DNA of 64,000 nt from Beta vulgaris subsp. vulgaris (taxonomy: Eukaryota; Streptophyta; Magnoliopsida; Caryophyllales; Amaranthaceae): contig NC_079206.1 of the NCBI RefSeq assembly GCF_026745355.1, positions 36,525,642 through 36,589,641 of the forward strand, read 5' to 3'. Shown here in pieces: positions 10,376 to 22,593 of this stretch. Numbering within the stretch: position 1 is the first letter of the stretch; each line of letters starts with the position of its first letter. Under the pieces are notes generated by a model. That model worked only from the letters and a program-made list of their open reading frames with translations. It had not been told where the DNA came from and ran no database searches. A program made the position numbers and the translations under genes.

Positions 10376-10966
10376 TTATTGACAACAGCAATAAGCATTT
10401 ATTCTACCTAGCTACCTATTGAAACTAGCCTTAATATCAAGTTTATACCTCTCGACGCATAACCTAATATTGCAGCACTATAACAATCAAATATGGCCAA
10501 ATCGGATTGAATAGAGATAAGACATTAAATAGGAATCACACATCATCAAAAATCAATACTGCTTTATAGACATCGCTTCATAAATGTTCATGGATCCCCT
10601 TAACCTAATAAACTACTCAATCATAATTGGGGGAAAACATACTCATGATGAAATAAGCAAACATGGTGAATTAACAATCAAGAATTGCATAGGAATAATA
10701 AGAGAAGAGAAGGAATAGCAATTGTATAACTAATTAATCTTGTAAAATCAAAGCTTCTATTGAAAATTCAATGTAAATTAGGAAAAAGTAAAACTAGGGC
10801 CCTTGAGTAATTAGAATGTGCTTAGAAAACTAAAGACTGAAATTATAATGAGAAAACATAGTTTTTCAACCCTAAAAGGATAAGTATTTATATTAAAACC
10901 TAAATTGGCACAACACGCGCTTTAAAAGCCTTTAAAACATCTCTGCCCGACAACCCGAGCGGAATC

Positions 10967-11921
10967 TGTAACACCCTCGCCGACCCGAACCCTTCCTTAT
11001 TCGATAAAACTCGGGTTTTGCGGGAAAATAAATCCACGAGGTAGGGTTCGACTCAACTCAGAGTTCCAGCGGAAGCTAATCATATGCTAAGTGGATGACA
11101 ACTCTAAGTGATCCCCCTTTTGTTCCCCCAATCGATCACCCACCTGCACAAATACATTGAAAAGAGACAAGAGAGACAAGCTTCCAAAAATCAGAAAAAC
11201 TAAGTAATTCCAACTCCATCCCGTAAAATACTTAAGTTGAAAATACTTTGTAAAATAGTATATTAATAGTTTTGGAAGTCATAACACATATACACATATA
11301 TATATACACTGAATAATCATATTATTAATTCAATTAACCCAGTTATTCCATGAGAGGAAAGAGAACGCCAGTAAGCCAGGGCTAACCCCTGTAACCACTT
11401 ACTTCAACATTGTAGGTTGGGGCAAACCCTTGTAACCACCTACTTGTAGGCCGGGGAAACCCCCTGTAACCACCTACGAGAAATCATAATGGCCATAATA
11501 ACAGAGTCCCTAGTGGGCACACCCCTTCTAATTGGATCACAATAAGATAGAAGAAAGATAGTAACAGAATAATCAGCATAGTAACCAGAGAACATGTAGG
11601 GGACGCTGAACCACTCATACAGGGCAACCTGTTCATCATTTTCCTCCGATATTTCACTTTACGTGATTAACATCTTTTAATCAAGTCATCACATAAATCA
11701 CGTATACATTTACGTCATCTTGTTCAATTTACGTCATCTTGTTCAATCCAGTGTGAACATATTCAATCCATCATAATCTCAATCCATTCATAGAAATTCC
11801 AATAACTCATTTCATAAACACAACCGTAACTTGAGTTCATTTATCATTTCAGATTTATAATCATTTCATTATCACAAGTTCTTACTGATTTCGACTTTCA
11901 TAATTTCCCAATATAAATAAC

Positions 11922-11974
<53 letters not shown>

Positions 11975-12003
11975 GTCTAAGTATAATAATGATAATAATA
12001 ATG

Positions 12004-12040
<37 letters not shown>

Positions 12041-13772
12041 AATAACGATATTAATAATAATAACCATAACATTACTAAATGACACTAACAGGTTTTAATA
12101 ACGTTATAATAAACATCTTTGTCATATCTTGTCATCGTCCATTGCCATGATTCATAATCAAAATCCATAATCGTTGTCCATTTTGACATTTGAATCCATA
12201 ATCCTCATTAAGTCGATAATCCATAATTATAGTCCATACTTATAAATTTTATAAGCACGTAATCATTTCGTTTTGACGCTAACGGGATCTATGTTTAGAT
12301 GGACGTCGGAAATTACCTCGTGATGCGTGCCCAAAAGTTAAGTTCACCGAACGGATTAGGGCTCTTGATAATCCTCGTCTACGAAATCGGAGTCTACAAT
12401 AGATATTAACGAGATCTAAGTTAGTTCCTAAATAACCCCTTTTTATATACGTATATAAAATAAATGATTTAAATAATCCAAATAACTTTACAGAAATTCT
12501 TAATGATTTTAAGAGAGTTTATAAATCAAAGTAAATCATTTATGAAATCATTTTAAGCTCTCACGAAAGTATTTCAACTTAATTTTTTATTAACTTGAAC
12601 AATTAAGTTAAACATGAAACTAACTTTACTAAAGTAATTAATTTAGGAAGGTTATTGAGTTTTGGTTTCAAAAATAAAAAAATAGACTAAATAAAACTAA
12701 TAAAACCAATTAAACTAAAAAGAAAAGAAAGAGAATGAGTTTTAAAACAAGGAACTCAGTTTCACAAACTGAGAATTGAAATGAGGAACGAAAGGAGCGG
12801 AGGGAGAAAACAGAGGAGGTGAAGTAGGGGAAAAGAAGGAGGAAAGGCTGGCGGCTGATTTTTGCCGGCACACGACCATGCAGAGGGTGGCAGACGCCGC
12901 GAAAAGGCTCGAGTAAAGTGGCATTTCGCGTGGTGGCTAGGCGCGAGCAGGAGACATCACAGGGGGGAAAAGGCTGGGGTTTCGTCTGCCGCGGTGGGTG
13001 GCGCGACTCAAGTAGTCGGGTGGTTTTATTTTTCGAGTGGTGGTTTCCGGTGGTTCGAAGGTGGCGAAGAGAAGCAAGGGAGGATTGTCAATGGTGGTTT
13101 TCAATTTTATTTTAGATATGCAAAAATAAAAATTTTAGAAATTTAGAGAAAGGAATTGAGTTGAAGCAAACCTTTTTGGATTGTTTGCTTAAGCAATTGA
13201 ATGTGTTTGGGTTGCTATTATAGAGAAAATTTTCTGATTTTGTGGAGCTTAGTCAATCTCCATTAAGGGAGGAAGTGAGGGCTATGGTTGTAGCTCTTTG
13301 AAAATGTGGCCTAAAAATATGATATTTGGACTGAAATCAATTTTCCTACTGACAAGGTTGAATCTTGGGTTGAAATTTTGGTTCTTTGCTGCCGAAATTC
13401 AAACGAGGGAAGGAGATGAAGAGGAACTTCAGTTTCCTGTTTCTCTTTTTGTTTTATTTTTATTTTATCTTTTTCCTTTTGGCTAAAGGACATATGGACT
13501 ATGGACTATGGACTAGTATTTGGGCTTTGGATTACTAATGTGGATGGACAACATGAACAGGTATCCATAAACGAATTTAAGGAGTTTGATAAATTAGAAA
13601 TAATAAAATGATTTAATTGAAACTTGTTCAATAAATCATAACTAAATGAAATCATTATTTTAATAAACATAGTTATCAAATAAAATCGCATTATCGTAAA
13701 ATTATTTCAAGTGGAAATAATATTAAATCTTAATAAATAATAAAATAATCTCTGAAAATTCGAGGTATTACA
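10967..13772 (-). mobile_element. Chromovirus LTR A
   Basis: It starts TGTAACACCCTCGCC and ends GAGGTATTACA. It carries a degenerate approximately 33-bp minisatellite (GGGGAAACCCCCTGTAACCA-type words, about 11371-11475), an ATT/AAT microsatellite, and a GC-rich stretch (12840-13080) that opens frames on both strands. It lacks about 140 bases near 11060 that LTRs B and C retain. No protein gene is supported. Confidence 0.9.
11918..12062. repeat. (AAT)n microsatellite in LTR A
   Basis: Long AAT/ATA runs are interrupted by AAGTCTAAGTATAATAATG. The same locus is expanded to 20555-20742 in LTR B and shrunken to about 29345-29412 in LTR C, showing length change since duplication. Confidence 0.95.
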
Positions 13773-13878
13773 TCTACTCCTCCTTGAAAACAAAGTTCGT
13801 CCTCGAACTTTAAAGTTAGATATTTAATATTAACGAAACATTAGCTTTGCGCTTTGTTAGTATTACATTCGGTCCCCC

Positions 13879-14850
13879 TTAAGGAGTTTCGTCCCCGAAA
13901 CTCGATAATCGTACCTCAGAAAAGAGTTCAGGATAACGCTTTTTCATGTCGTCTTCTGTTTCCCACGTTGCTTCCTCGGTATGATGATTAGACCACAAAA
14001 CTTTGACTAACTTTATTGCCTTGTTTCGGGTGTTTCTCGTTTTGGAATCAAGGATTCTAACAGGACGTTCTTCAAAAGTGAGGGTCTCATCTAGTTCAAT
14101 GGTTTCAGGTTGGATAACATGGGAGGGGTCAGAAATGTATTTACGAAGTTGAGACACATGAAAAACATTATGAACCTTGGCTAATTCTGTAGGTAAGGCT
14201 AACCTATAACCACTTGTCCAATTCTCTCAATACCTCATAAGGTCCAATATAACGAGGACTTAGTTTTCCTTTCCTACCGAACCTCATTACTCCATTGGTT
14301 GGTGAAACTTTTAGCAACACTTTCTCTCCAACTGCAAACTCCAAATCTCGTCTCCTTTTATCGGCATACGATTTTAGTCGATCCTGAGGTGCTTTCATGC
14401 GCTCTTGAATCAACTTCACCTTGTTGATAGTCTCTTCTATCAATTCTGGTCCTAAATTTAACGATTCGTTCACATCGCTCACATATAGGACTCCTACATT
14501 TCCGTCCATACAACGCCTCCTAAGGTGCCATTCCTATGCTTGAGTGATAACTATTGTTGTATGAGAACTCAATGTACATCAAATTATCATCCCAATATCC
14601 TCCGAAATCCATCACGCATGCTCTCAACATATCCTCCAAGGTCTGAATGGTTCTTTCTGTATGTCCGTCTGTTGCTGGGTGAAAAGTTGTGCTGAATTTC
14701 AATAGTGTACCCACGGCTATCTGAAGCTGTTTCCAGAACTTAGATAAGAATCTCGAATCCCTATACGAAACGATCTCCTTCGGAACACTATGTAGCCTAA
14801 CTACCTCATTAAAGTAAGCATCAGTCAACTGTTTCAACGACCAGTATCCT
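13879..14850 (-). pseudogene. Chromovirus copy 1: integrase core, C-terminal domain and chromodomain
   Basis: From right to left: part of the integrase core (LTDAYFNEVVRLHSVPKEIV, then SYRDSRFLSKFWKQLQ, FHPATDGHTERTIQTLEDML) carries the second Asp and the Glu of the DDE triad. The linker follows (VGEKVLLKVSPTNGVMRFGR, GKLSPRYIGPYEVL). A chromodomain-like tail (RPVRILDSKTRNTRNKAIKL, VKVLWSNHHTEEATWE) ends at PELFSEV. The conserved DRD is YRD here. A shift near 14215 (truncating at LDKWL) and one near 14515 break the frame. Confidence 0.88.
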
Positions 14851-15028
14851 TCATTGCCACGAACTTGTCGTCTTAGTCAAACGATCCACTATTACCCATA
14901 TTGCATTCTTTCCGATCTCGTATTCGGTAATCCCATAATGAAATCCATAGAGATAGATTCCCATTTCCATCCTGGCACTTCCAACGGTTGCAATTTTCCT
15001 CCAGGCTCAACAGTTGTATTTTCACCTT

Positions 15029-16393
15029 CTAGCAGGTTAAACATTTTGCCACAAAGTCGGCTACTTCTTGCTTCATCCTAGGCCACCAAAATTGCTTCTT
15101 CAAATCCTTATAAAGCTTATCTCCTCCTAGGTGTATGGAAAACGGCGAACTATGGGCTTCCCTTAGGATTCTCGTCTTGAGTTCCTCGTCTTGCGGCACA
15201 CACAATCTCCGTTTATACTTCGCAACACCATTGTCATCGATCTCGAACTCTGGTGCTTGACCATTTTCTTTCATCTCTTTTAACTTGCTTAGCCACTTGT
15301 CTGTAGCTTGTTTCTCCCGAATCTCCTCAAATATGTCCAATCCAACGGTAAGAGCATTTAGTTGAGCGTTCACATTACCGGGTTCTACTATTTCCAAATT
15401 CAATCTCTTGATCTCCTCGCACAAATCCTTTGCCAAAATCAAAACATTTATCGAATGAGTACTCTTTCTACTCAACGAGTCAGCTACTTTGTTCGCTTTA
15501 CCTTCTTGATACACCATCTTAAAGTCATAGTCGTTTATAAGCTCTAGCCAGCGTCTTTGTCTCATATTCAACTCCTTTTGCGTATACAGATACTTCAAAC
15601 TCTTGTGATCTGTATAGACTTTACACTGCACTCCATACAAGTAACGTCTCCAAATTTTCAGCGCAAACACGATCGCTCCTAACTCAAAGTCATGAGTAGG
15701 GTGATTTTGCTCATGCGGTTTGAGTTGTCTCGACGCATATGCCACTACTTTGCCATGCTGCATTAAAACACACCCAAATCCTTTCTTCGAGGCATCACTA
15801 TAAACTTCAAATCCTTTTACTCCAGAGGGCAATGTTAATACCGAGGCTGTTGTAAGTCTTTCCTTCAACTCTTGAAATGCTTCCTCACACTTATCATCCC
15901 AATGAAATTTTGTTATCTTCATCAGGTTGGTGAGAGGTTGGGCCGTTCTTGAAAAATCTTTTACGAATCTTCGGTAATATCTAACTAAACACAAGAAACT
16001 CCTTACTTCGGTGACATTCTTAGGTTGAGGCCAATCGGTTACTGCTTGAATCTTCGATTGATCTACAGAAACGCCTTCTTTTGATATCGCATGACCCAAA
16101 AATGATACTTTTTGCAACAAAAACTCACACTTCGAGAACTTGGCGTATAATTGCTTTTCTCGAAGAATCTCTAATACTTTCCTCAGTTGATCCTCATGAT
16201 CATCTTTATCCTTCGAGTACACCAATATATCGTCAATGAATACTATCATGAACTTGTCCAAGTATGGCTGGAAAGTCCTATTCATGAGGTCCATGAAAGT
16301 TGTTGGCGCATTAGTGAGTCCAAAAGGCATGACTGTGAACTCATAATGGCCATATCTCGTACGATAGGCTGTTCGGAATGTCCTCTTCAGCAA
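15029..16393 (-). CDS. Chromovirus copy 1: RT palm, RNase H and integrase zinc domain (454-codon open frame)
   Basis: This is the longest open frame of the array. RT motif 5 is [20 protein letters not shown] (catalytic DD), preceded by [20 protein letters not shown]. The RT connection is [17 protein letters not shown]. RNase H follows with [58 protein letters not shown] and the end motif [10 protein letters not shown]. The integrase HHCC zinc domain ends it ([20 protein letters not shown], then CLTC). It copies genomic RNA into DNA and removes the RNA strand. The frame starts inside RT because of a shift at about 16390, so it is not an intact polyprotein. Confidence 0.9.
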   Translation of the reverse strand: MLKRTFRTAYRTRYGHYEFTVMPFGLTNAPTTFMDLMNRTFQPYLDKFMIVFIDDILVYSKDKDDHEDQLRKVLEILREKQLYAKFSKCEFLLQKVSFLGHAISKEGVSVDQSKIQAVTDWPQPKNVTEVRSFLCLVRYYRRFVKDFSRTAQPLTNLMKITKFHWDDKCEEAFQELKERLTTASVLTLPSGVKGFEVYSDASKKGFGCVLMQHGKVVAYASRQLKPHEQNHPTHDFELGAIVFALKIWRRYLYGVQCKVYTDHKSLKYLYTQKELNMRQRRWLELINDYDFKMVYQEGKANKVADSLSRKSTHSINVLILAKDLCEEIKRLNLEIVEPGNVNAQLNALTVGLDIFEEIREKQATDKWLSKLKEMKENGQAPEFEIDDNGVAKYKRRLCVPQDEELKTRILREAHSSPFSIHLGGDKLYKDLKKQFWWPRMKQEVADFVAKCLTC

Positions 16394-17240
16394 TTCGTAA
16401 TTGGTGATAACCCGATCTCAAATCGATCCTTGAAAATACTGTTGCACCTTGAAGTTGATCGAATAAATCCTCGATTCTCGGGAGCGGATATTTATTCTTC
16501 ACCGTGGCATTATTCAACTCCCTATAATCGATACACAATCTCAAAGATCCATCTTTCTTTCGACAAACAATACTGGGGCTCCCCAAGGCGAAACACTAGG
16601 TCGAATGTACCCTTTTTCCAACAATTCCTCCAACTGCACCTTCAATTCTTGCATTTCTGCAGGTGCCATTCGATACGGAGCCTTAGAGATAGGTCCTGTT
16701 CCCGGGCTAAGTCGATTTTAAAGTTCACTTCCGACTGGCGGCATTCCAGGTAACTCTCGGGAAATACATCCGAAATTCCTTTACTACCGGAATTTGAGTC
16801 AACTCCTCGTTTCCACGCTTCACGTCCCTTACTTGGCATAGTAGACTGGGTAGCCTTTTCTAAGATAGGTTTGAAGGTTCAGGGCAGAGATTATTTTGAT
16901 GAGGCTGGAAGATTATGCCTTTATAAGATATCCTATTTCCTTTGGTCCTCTAAGAGATATTTTCTGGTTATGACACTCGATTTTGGCTTTATACTTAGCT
17001 AACCAATCCATTCCCAAGATAACGTCAAAGTCTTTTAGGTCAAAAAGGATAAGATCGGCCGGTAATTCAGACAGCTATGACTACAGGGATATTTTGGAAA
17101 GAGATTTACAAGAAACAGTTTCACCTGTGGGCATGGCTATATTGGCTGACAGACTGGGTAGACTCGAGGGGATACTTATTAACAAAAGTACTAGAAATAA
17201 AAGAATGAGAGCTCCTGAATCAAAGAGTACATAAGCAGGT
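16341..17240 (-). pseudogene. Chromovirus copy 1: protease end and RT fingers, degraded
   Basis: The RT N-terminal part is recognisable as [40 protein letters not shown] and [19 protein letters not shown] (16341-16586). Protease-domain DNA at 16860-17240 matches the intact frame in copy 2 but is broken by many single-base losses. These leave only short open pieces, although the DSGA region remains readable at nucleotide level. Confidence 0.8.
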
Positions 17241-17272
17241 TTGAGTTCACGAGAAAAGTACCAGTCACAACG

Positions 17273-18462
17273 TTAGCATGGTGTCAGCTTCACTCGGCTC
17301 ATGACATTGATTCTCCCATTGGTGTAGCCTCCATTGCATTCTTTCCAAGTTTCCATTTCCACTTCCAAAAGAGCGGTTGTTCTGGTTTCCGTTCTATACA
17401 GCATTTCCTCCATTGGGGCGGTTGTTAATGAAGTTTTGAATTCTGTTTCCACCTCCATTATTGTTACCATTGTTCGCATTTGCTCCATTGTGAGCTAGTT
17501 TCTTGGGACATTGAACGATTTTGACCTATTCTCCACACTCGAAGCATTTGATCTTTCACCCTGACAAGTGAATCCTGGATGGCTCTTGTTACACTTCTTG
17601 CAAAAAGTTCCTTTGGATCCTATTTCCTTGCGGGCTGTTGTCCATAATTCTGATTGGCGGTTGTTGTAGCGTCCACCATTGTTGTTGTTGTTCCACGTTG
17701 TTGTTGTGTGGGCCTTTTATACCCTTGGCTGTTGTGTTGCTAGCAGGTTCCTTTCCTTTTATGCTACTTAGCACTTCTTTCACGCTGCAGAATTCTCTCT
17801 AAGTTTGAGGCCTTAGCATACGCCTCCGCGAAAGTAGTTGAGGTACTACCTCACATTCGAGTCTGAAGATCAAACTTAAGTTCGTCTTCAAACTCCTGAG
17901 CTTAGTTCCCTCATCTGGAACTAATTGGAAAAGCGAGCATACTCATTAAATTTCTGAGCGTACTCTTGCACACTCATGTTATAGCTCTATTGACCTACTA
18001 AACTCATTGTATTTCTGCTTACAAATGTGCTCGGGGAAGAATCGAGCCTGAATCGCTACCTTAAACACTTCCCAGTTAAAGTTCTCTTGAGCTTTAACGA
18101 TTGGTCCTACACTTTCCCACCAAGTATCAGCGTCCTCGTGCAAATAAAAGGTCGCTTGGTCTACTTTCTGGGCCTCAGGCGTACCCGTGGCCGTGAAAAT
18201 CTTTTCGAATTCTCTTATCCAATTTTCGAGAAGTAATGGGTCTTCTCTACCAACAAAGGTTCGTGGTTTCAAAGAGGAAATCTTTTTCACCATCGCGGCT
18301 TGCGGATCTCTCCATGGTGGTTGTTTTGAGCTGGTTTTGAAGAACTAAGCCAAAGTTTTGAGCTAGTTGCTCGAGAGTCCTAAGTCGTGCTGCACTTGTT
18401 CGGAGTTTCGGCCATTTGGTTTTCTTGTCGCCTTCTCTAGATCTGGTATAAACGTATTGCAT
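17273..18462 (-). pseudogene. Chromovirus copy 1: gag
   Basis: Retrotrans_gag blocks are visible: ISSLKPRTFVGREDPLLLEN, WIREFEKIFTATGTPEAQKV, DQATFYLHEDADTWWESVGP and FKVAIQARFFPEHICKQKYN (17979-18293). After it come an N/Q-rich region and degraded zinc-knuckle DNA at 17500-17620. Frameshifts occur in the N-terminal part, after FSRSIEL and through the C-terminal half. In copy 2 the N-terminal half is a single open frame. Confidence 0.85.
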
Positions 18463-18756
18463 AAGCTACCTGCATTATTCACATTGGTGTTCCCACCATT
18501 CACATTATCCTTAAATAAGGGCTATTTACATAAAATACATAATCAAGTCATTCAATTCATTCACTTTCCACACAGCATATCAGGTCATATACAAAATTTC
18601 ATCATTCATTTACTCAAGAGTACCATGCACATTTCATTCATACATAAGAGTCATCTTAGTTTCATAACTAAGAAATACTAGCATCACAAAAAATAAGTTA
18701 ACACTAACGTTAATAAGTCTACTACGGTTTATTAATTCCAGGGTTATGCTAGCTAG

Positions 18757-19265
18757 GGTTGAAGGTTATACTCTTCATCCTAAGATGGGTCTTCTTCCTC
18801 ATCTTCGTTTTCGTTTTCAACATGGTTTTCAACGGGTGGGGTAGGGCTTCTTTCTATTTCTTCATTATCACTAAGTTGGGTTCATCTCATCGGAGTTAGT
18901 AGTCATTAAGCCACTTGGCTCTACATCAGCATTCTTTTCTCCAGGTAACTCAAGTGAGATACCACTTCCCTTTCCATGTGTACTTCGTAGTTTGGCCTTC
19001 CATTTTTCAGAATATTAGAGTATTCGTTCTTAAGTCCGGGATGAGGGCCGTCATTGGGGAGAGTGTGAATTAAAACATCAGCTTGTTTAGGTGGCGTGAG
19101 GTAATCTGAATTTCCGTGACCTTCATTGAGGTGATAACACTTCATGGTTAAGCGTAACCTATAGATGTAAGCTGAAACGGACTCTCCTACCCTCATCCTT
19201 AGAAGGTAAGGTCCTTGACGAGGGGTTCTGGTGCCTTTCCTGACGGTCATACGTGTCCTGGCCAT
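18757..19265 (-). pseudogene. Chromovirus copy 1: additional ORF upstream of gag, frameshifted
   Basis: It starts MARTRMTVRKGTRTPRQGPY and follows the 174-aa product of copy 2 closely (VSAYIYRLRLTMKCYHLNEG, VLIHTLPNDGPHPGLKNEYS) to NILKNGRPNYE. A few bases are then lost and the frame changes. The acidic tail is still visible at nucleotide level to about 18757. It lies between PBS and gag. Function is unknown. Confidence 0.75.
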
Positions 19266-19494
19266 CTAATAAAATATAAACAATTAATAAGTACCTTTAA
19301 CGAGTACTTTCATACATGCACACATAACCCATTCGTACCCATACTAAACCCTTAATCAATTTTAATCCTAATTCATTTCTCCTAAATATTTTATTATCTT
19401 ACTTCCTAAACAAATTTTAAGTTTAAACCTATTTGATTCTTTTCCTTAATTCTAATTTTAACAATTTTAATCTTTCCCTAGTTAATCTAACTTC

Positions 19495-19506
19495 GCTCTG
19501 ATACCA
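19495..19506 (-). promoter_or_regulatory. Primer binding site, copy 1
   Basis: The minus strand reads TGGTATCAGAGC, the standard plant initiator tRNA-Met PBS, three bases from the end of LTR B. Confidence 0.9.
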
Positions 19507-19509
19507 TTC

Positions 19510-20618
19510 TGTAACACCCTCGCCGATCCGCACCCTTCCTTATTTGATAAAACTCGGGTTTTGGGGAAAAATAAATCCACGAGGGTTCGACTCGACAGGT
19601 GGGTGCTACCGCCGCAATTATCTCCTTGGAAATAAATGCAAGGCTAAGTTACACACACAACTCAAATTCATTAATCATTACAACTAAGTAAATTGTTCAT
19701 TAAAAACTACTAATTAATTAAATGTTTCAGAGTTCCAGCGGAACCTAATCATATGCTAAGTGGATGACAACTCTAAGTGATCCCCCTTTTGTTCCCCCGA
19801 TCCATCACCCACCTGCACAAATACATTGAAAAGAGACAAGAGAGACAAGCTCCCAAAAATCAGAAAAACTGAGTAATTCCAACTCCATCCCGTAAAATAC
19901 TTAAGTTGAAAATACTTTGTAAAATAGTATATTAATAGTTTTGGAAGTCATAACACATATACACATATATATACACTGAATAATCATATCATTAATTCAA
20001 TTAACCCAGTTATACCAGGAGAGGAAAGAGAACGCCAGTAAGCCGGGGTTAACCCCTGTAACCACTTAATTCAACATGTAGGCCGGGGAAACCCCTGTAA
20101 CCACCTACTTGTAGGCCGGGGAAACCCCTGTAACCACCTACGAAAAATCATAATGGCCATAATAACAGATCCCTAGTGTGCACACCCTTCTACTTGGATC
20201 ACAACAAGATAGAAGGAAGGTAACAGAATAATCAGCATAGTAACCAGAGAACCTGTAGGGGCCTGAACCACTCATACAGGGCAACCTGTTCATCATTTCC
20301 CTCCGATATTTCACTTTACGTGATTAACATCTTTTAATTCAGTCATCACATAAATCACTATACATTTACGTCATCTTCTTGTTCAATCCAGTGTGAACAT
20401 ATTCAATCCATCATAATCTCAATCCATTCATAGAGATTTCAATAACTCATTTCATAACACAACCGTATTGAGTTCATTATCATTTCAGATTTATAATCAT
20501 TTCATTATCACAAGTTCTTATTATTCAATTTCATATTTCCACATATTAATAACAAAACAATATAATAATATATAATAATAAAATATAATATAATAATAAA
20601 TAATAATAATAATAATAA

Positions 20619-20654
<36 letters not shown>

Positions 20655-20686
20655 GAAGTATAATAATCATAATCATAATAATAATG

Positions 20687-20720
<34 letters not shown>

Positions 20721-22487
20721 TAATAATAATACAATAACGATATTAATAATAATAACCATAACATTACTAAATGACATTAACCGGTTTTAATAACGTTATA
20801 ATAAACATCTTTGTCATATCTTGTCATCGTCCATTGCCATGATTCATAATCAAAATCCATAATCGTTGTCCATTTTGACATTTGAATCCATAATCCTCAT
20901 TAATTCGATAATCCATAATTATAGTCCATACTTATAAATTTTATAAGCACATAATAATCATGTAATCAATTCGTTTTACGCTAACGGGATCTATGTTTTG
21001 ATGGACATCGGAGATTACCTCGTGACGTGTGCCCAAAAGTTAAGTTCACCGAACGGATTAGGGCTCTTGATAATCCTCGTCTACGAAATTGGAGTCTACA
21101 ATAGATGTTAACGAGATCTAAGTTAGTTCCTAAATAATCCCTTTTTATATACGTATTTAAAATAAACGATTTAAATAATCCAAATAACTTTACAGAAATT
21201 CTTAATGATTTTAAGAGAGTTTATAAATCAAAGTAAATCATTTATGAAATCATTTTAAGTTCTCACGAAAGTATTTCAACTTAATTTTTTATTAACTTGA
21301 ACAATTAAGTTAAACATGAAACTAGCGTTACTAAAGTAATTAATTTAGGAAGGTTATTGAGTTTTGGTTTCAAAAATAAAAAAATAGACTAAATAAAACT
21401 AATAAAACCAATTAAACTAAAAAGAAAAGAAAGAGAATGAGTTTTAAAACAAGGAACACAGTTTCACAAACTGAGAATTGAAATGAGGAACGAAAGGAGA
21501 GGAGGGAAAAAACAGAGGAGGTGAAGCAGGGGAAAAGAAGCAATAAAGGCTGGCGGCGGGTTTTGGCCAGCACACGGCCAGGCGGAGGTTGGCAGATGCC
21601 GCGAAAAGGCTCGGGTAAGGTGGCAGTTCGCGCGGTGGCTAGGCGCGAGCAGGCGACATCAAAGGGGAAAAGGCTGGGGTTTCGTCTGCCGCGGTGGGTG
21701 GCGCGACTCAGGTAGTCGGGTGGTTTTATTTTTCGAGTGGTGGTTTCCGGTGGTTCGAAGGTGGCGAAGAGAAGCAAGGGAGAATTGTGAATGGTGGTTT
21801 TCAAGTTTATTTTAGATTTGCAAAAACAAAATTTTCAGAAATTAAGAAAAATAAATTGAGTTGAAGCAAACCTTTTTAGATTTTTTGCTTAAGCAATTGA
21901 ATGTGTTTGGGTTGCTATTTGTAGAGAAAATTTTCTTATTTGCTTAGTCAATCTCCATTAATGGAGGAAGTGAGGGCTATGGAGGGCTATGGTGGTAGCT
22001 CTTTGAAAATGTGGCCTAAAAATATGATATTTGGACTGAAATCAATTTTCCTACTGACAAGGTTGAATCTTGGGTTGAAATTTTGGTTCATTGCTGCTGA
22101 AATTCAGACGAGGGAAGGAGATGAAGAGGAACTTCAGTTTCTTGTTTCTCTTTTTATTTTGTTTTTATTTTATCTTTTTCTTTTTGGCTAAAGGACATAT
22201 GGACTATGGACTATAGACTAGTCTCTGGGCTTTGGATTACTAATGTGGATGGACAACATGAACAGGTATCCATAAACAAATTTAAGGAGTTTGATAAGTT
22301 AGAAATAATAAAATGAATAATAAAATGATTTAATTGAAACTTGCTAAATAAATCAAACTAAATGAAATCATTATTTTAATAAACATAGTTATCAAATAAA
22401 ATCGCATTATCATAAAATAATTTCAAGTGGAAATAATATTAAATCTTAATAAATAATAAAATAATCTTTGAAAATTCAGGGTATTAA
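19510..22487 (-). mobile_element. Chromovirus LTR B (shared by copies 1 and 2)
   Basis: It starts TGTAACACCCTCGCC; its inner end reads GGGTATTAATC, where A and C have GGTATTACATC, so the terminal CA is damaged. It is the longest LTR (2978 bp), retaining the segment missing from A (about 19592-19735) and having the longest AAT run. The approximately 33-bp GGCCGGGGAAACCCCTGTAA repeat is clearest here, at 20040-20145. Confidence 0.9.
20555..20742. repeat. (AAT)n microsatellite in LTR B
   Basis: Interrupted AAT/ATA repeats; this is the longest of the three allelic-position arrays in the tandem LTRs. Confidence 0.95.
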
Positions 22488-22593
22488 TCTACTCCTCCTT
22501 AAAAACAAAGTTCGTTCTCGAACTTTAAAGTTTGATATTTAATATTAACGAAACATTAGCTTTGCACTTTGTTAGTATTACATTCGGTCCCCC

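Larger units (their letters stand above)
9022..10407. mobile_element. Non-autonomous TIR transposon with palindrome arrays (1.39 kb)
   Basis: The ends are GGAGAATAATTGCTTATTG and, reversed, GTAGAATAAATGCTTATTG, flanked by CTA on both sides (a possible 3-bp target-site duplication). Both subterminal zones hold repeated short palindromes built on ATTGCTGCGGTTT/AAACCGCAGCAAT. The middle (about 9360-10170) is different: a CT-rich leader, a short open frame, then a T-rich intron-like stretch. No transposase is present. A CACTA-like or PIF-like affiliation is possible, but the termini match neither family's consensus. Confidence 0.65.
8659..10966 (-). mobile_element. Athila LTR, split by a TIR element and cut by the chromovirus array
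   Basis: It starts TGACAGG next to the PBS. A leader-like motif AGGGTCGAATCCACAGG lies at 8732-8748. The LTR is interrupted by the TIR element at 9022-10407 and resumes to 10966, where chromovirus LTR A begins. The true outer end is therefore unknown. It is non-coding. Confidence 0.55.

Noticed and set aside
11882..12085. Leucine-rich 67-codon frame (and the tyrosine-rich one at 20546-20764)
   Set aside because: Translation of AAT microsatellites in the LTRs, not genes.
12742..13146. Open frames on both strands in the GC-rich part of LTR A, with relatives at 21412-21804 and 30183-30527
   Set aside because: Lengths and frames differ between the three LTRs, as expected for non-coding DNA of high GC; no conserved start or stop.
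16187..16753. 188-codon plus-strand frame
   Set aside because: It is antisense to the RT domain of chromovirus copy 1.
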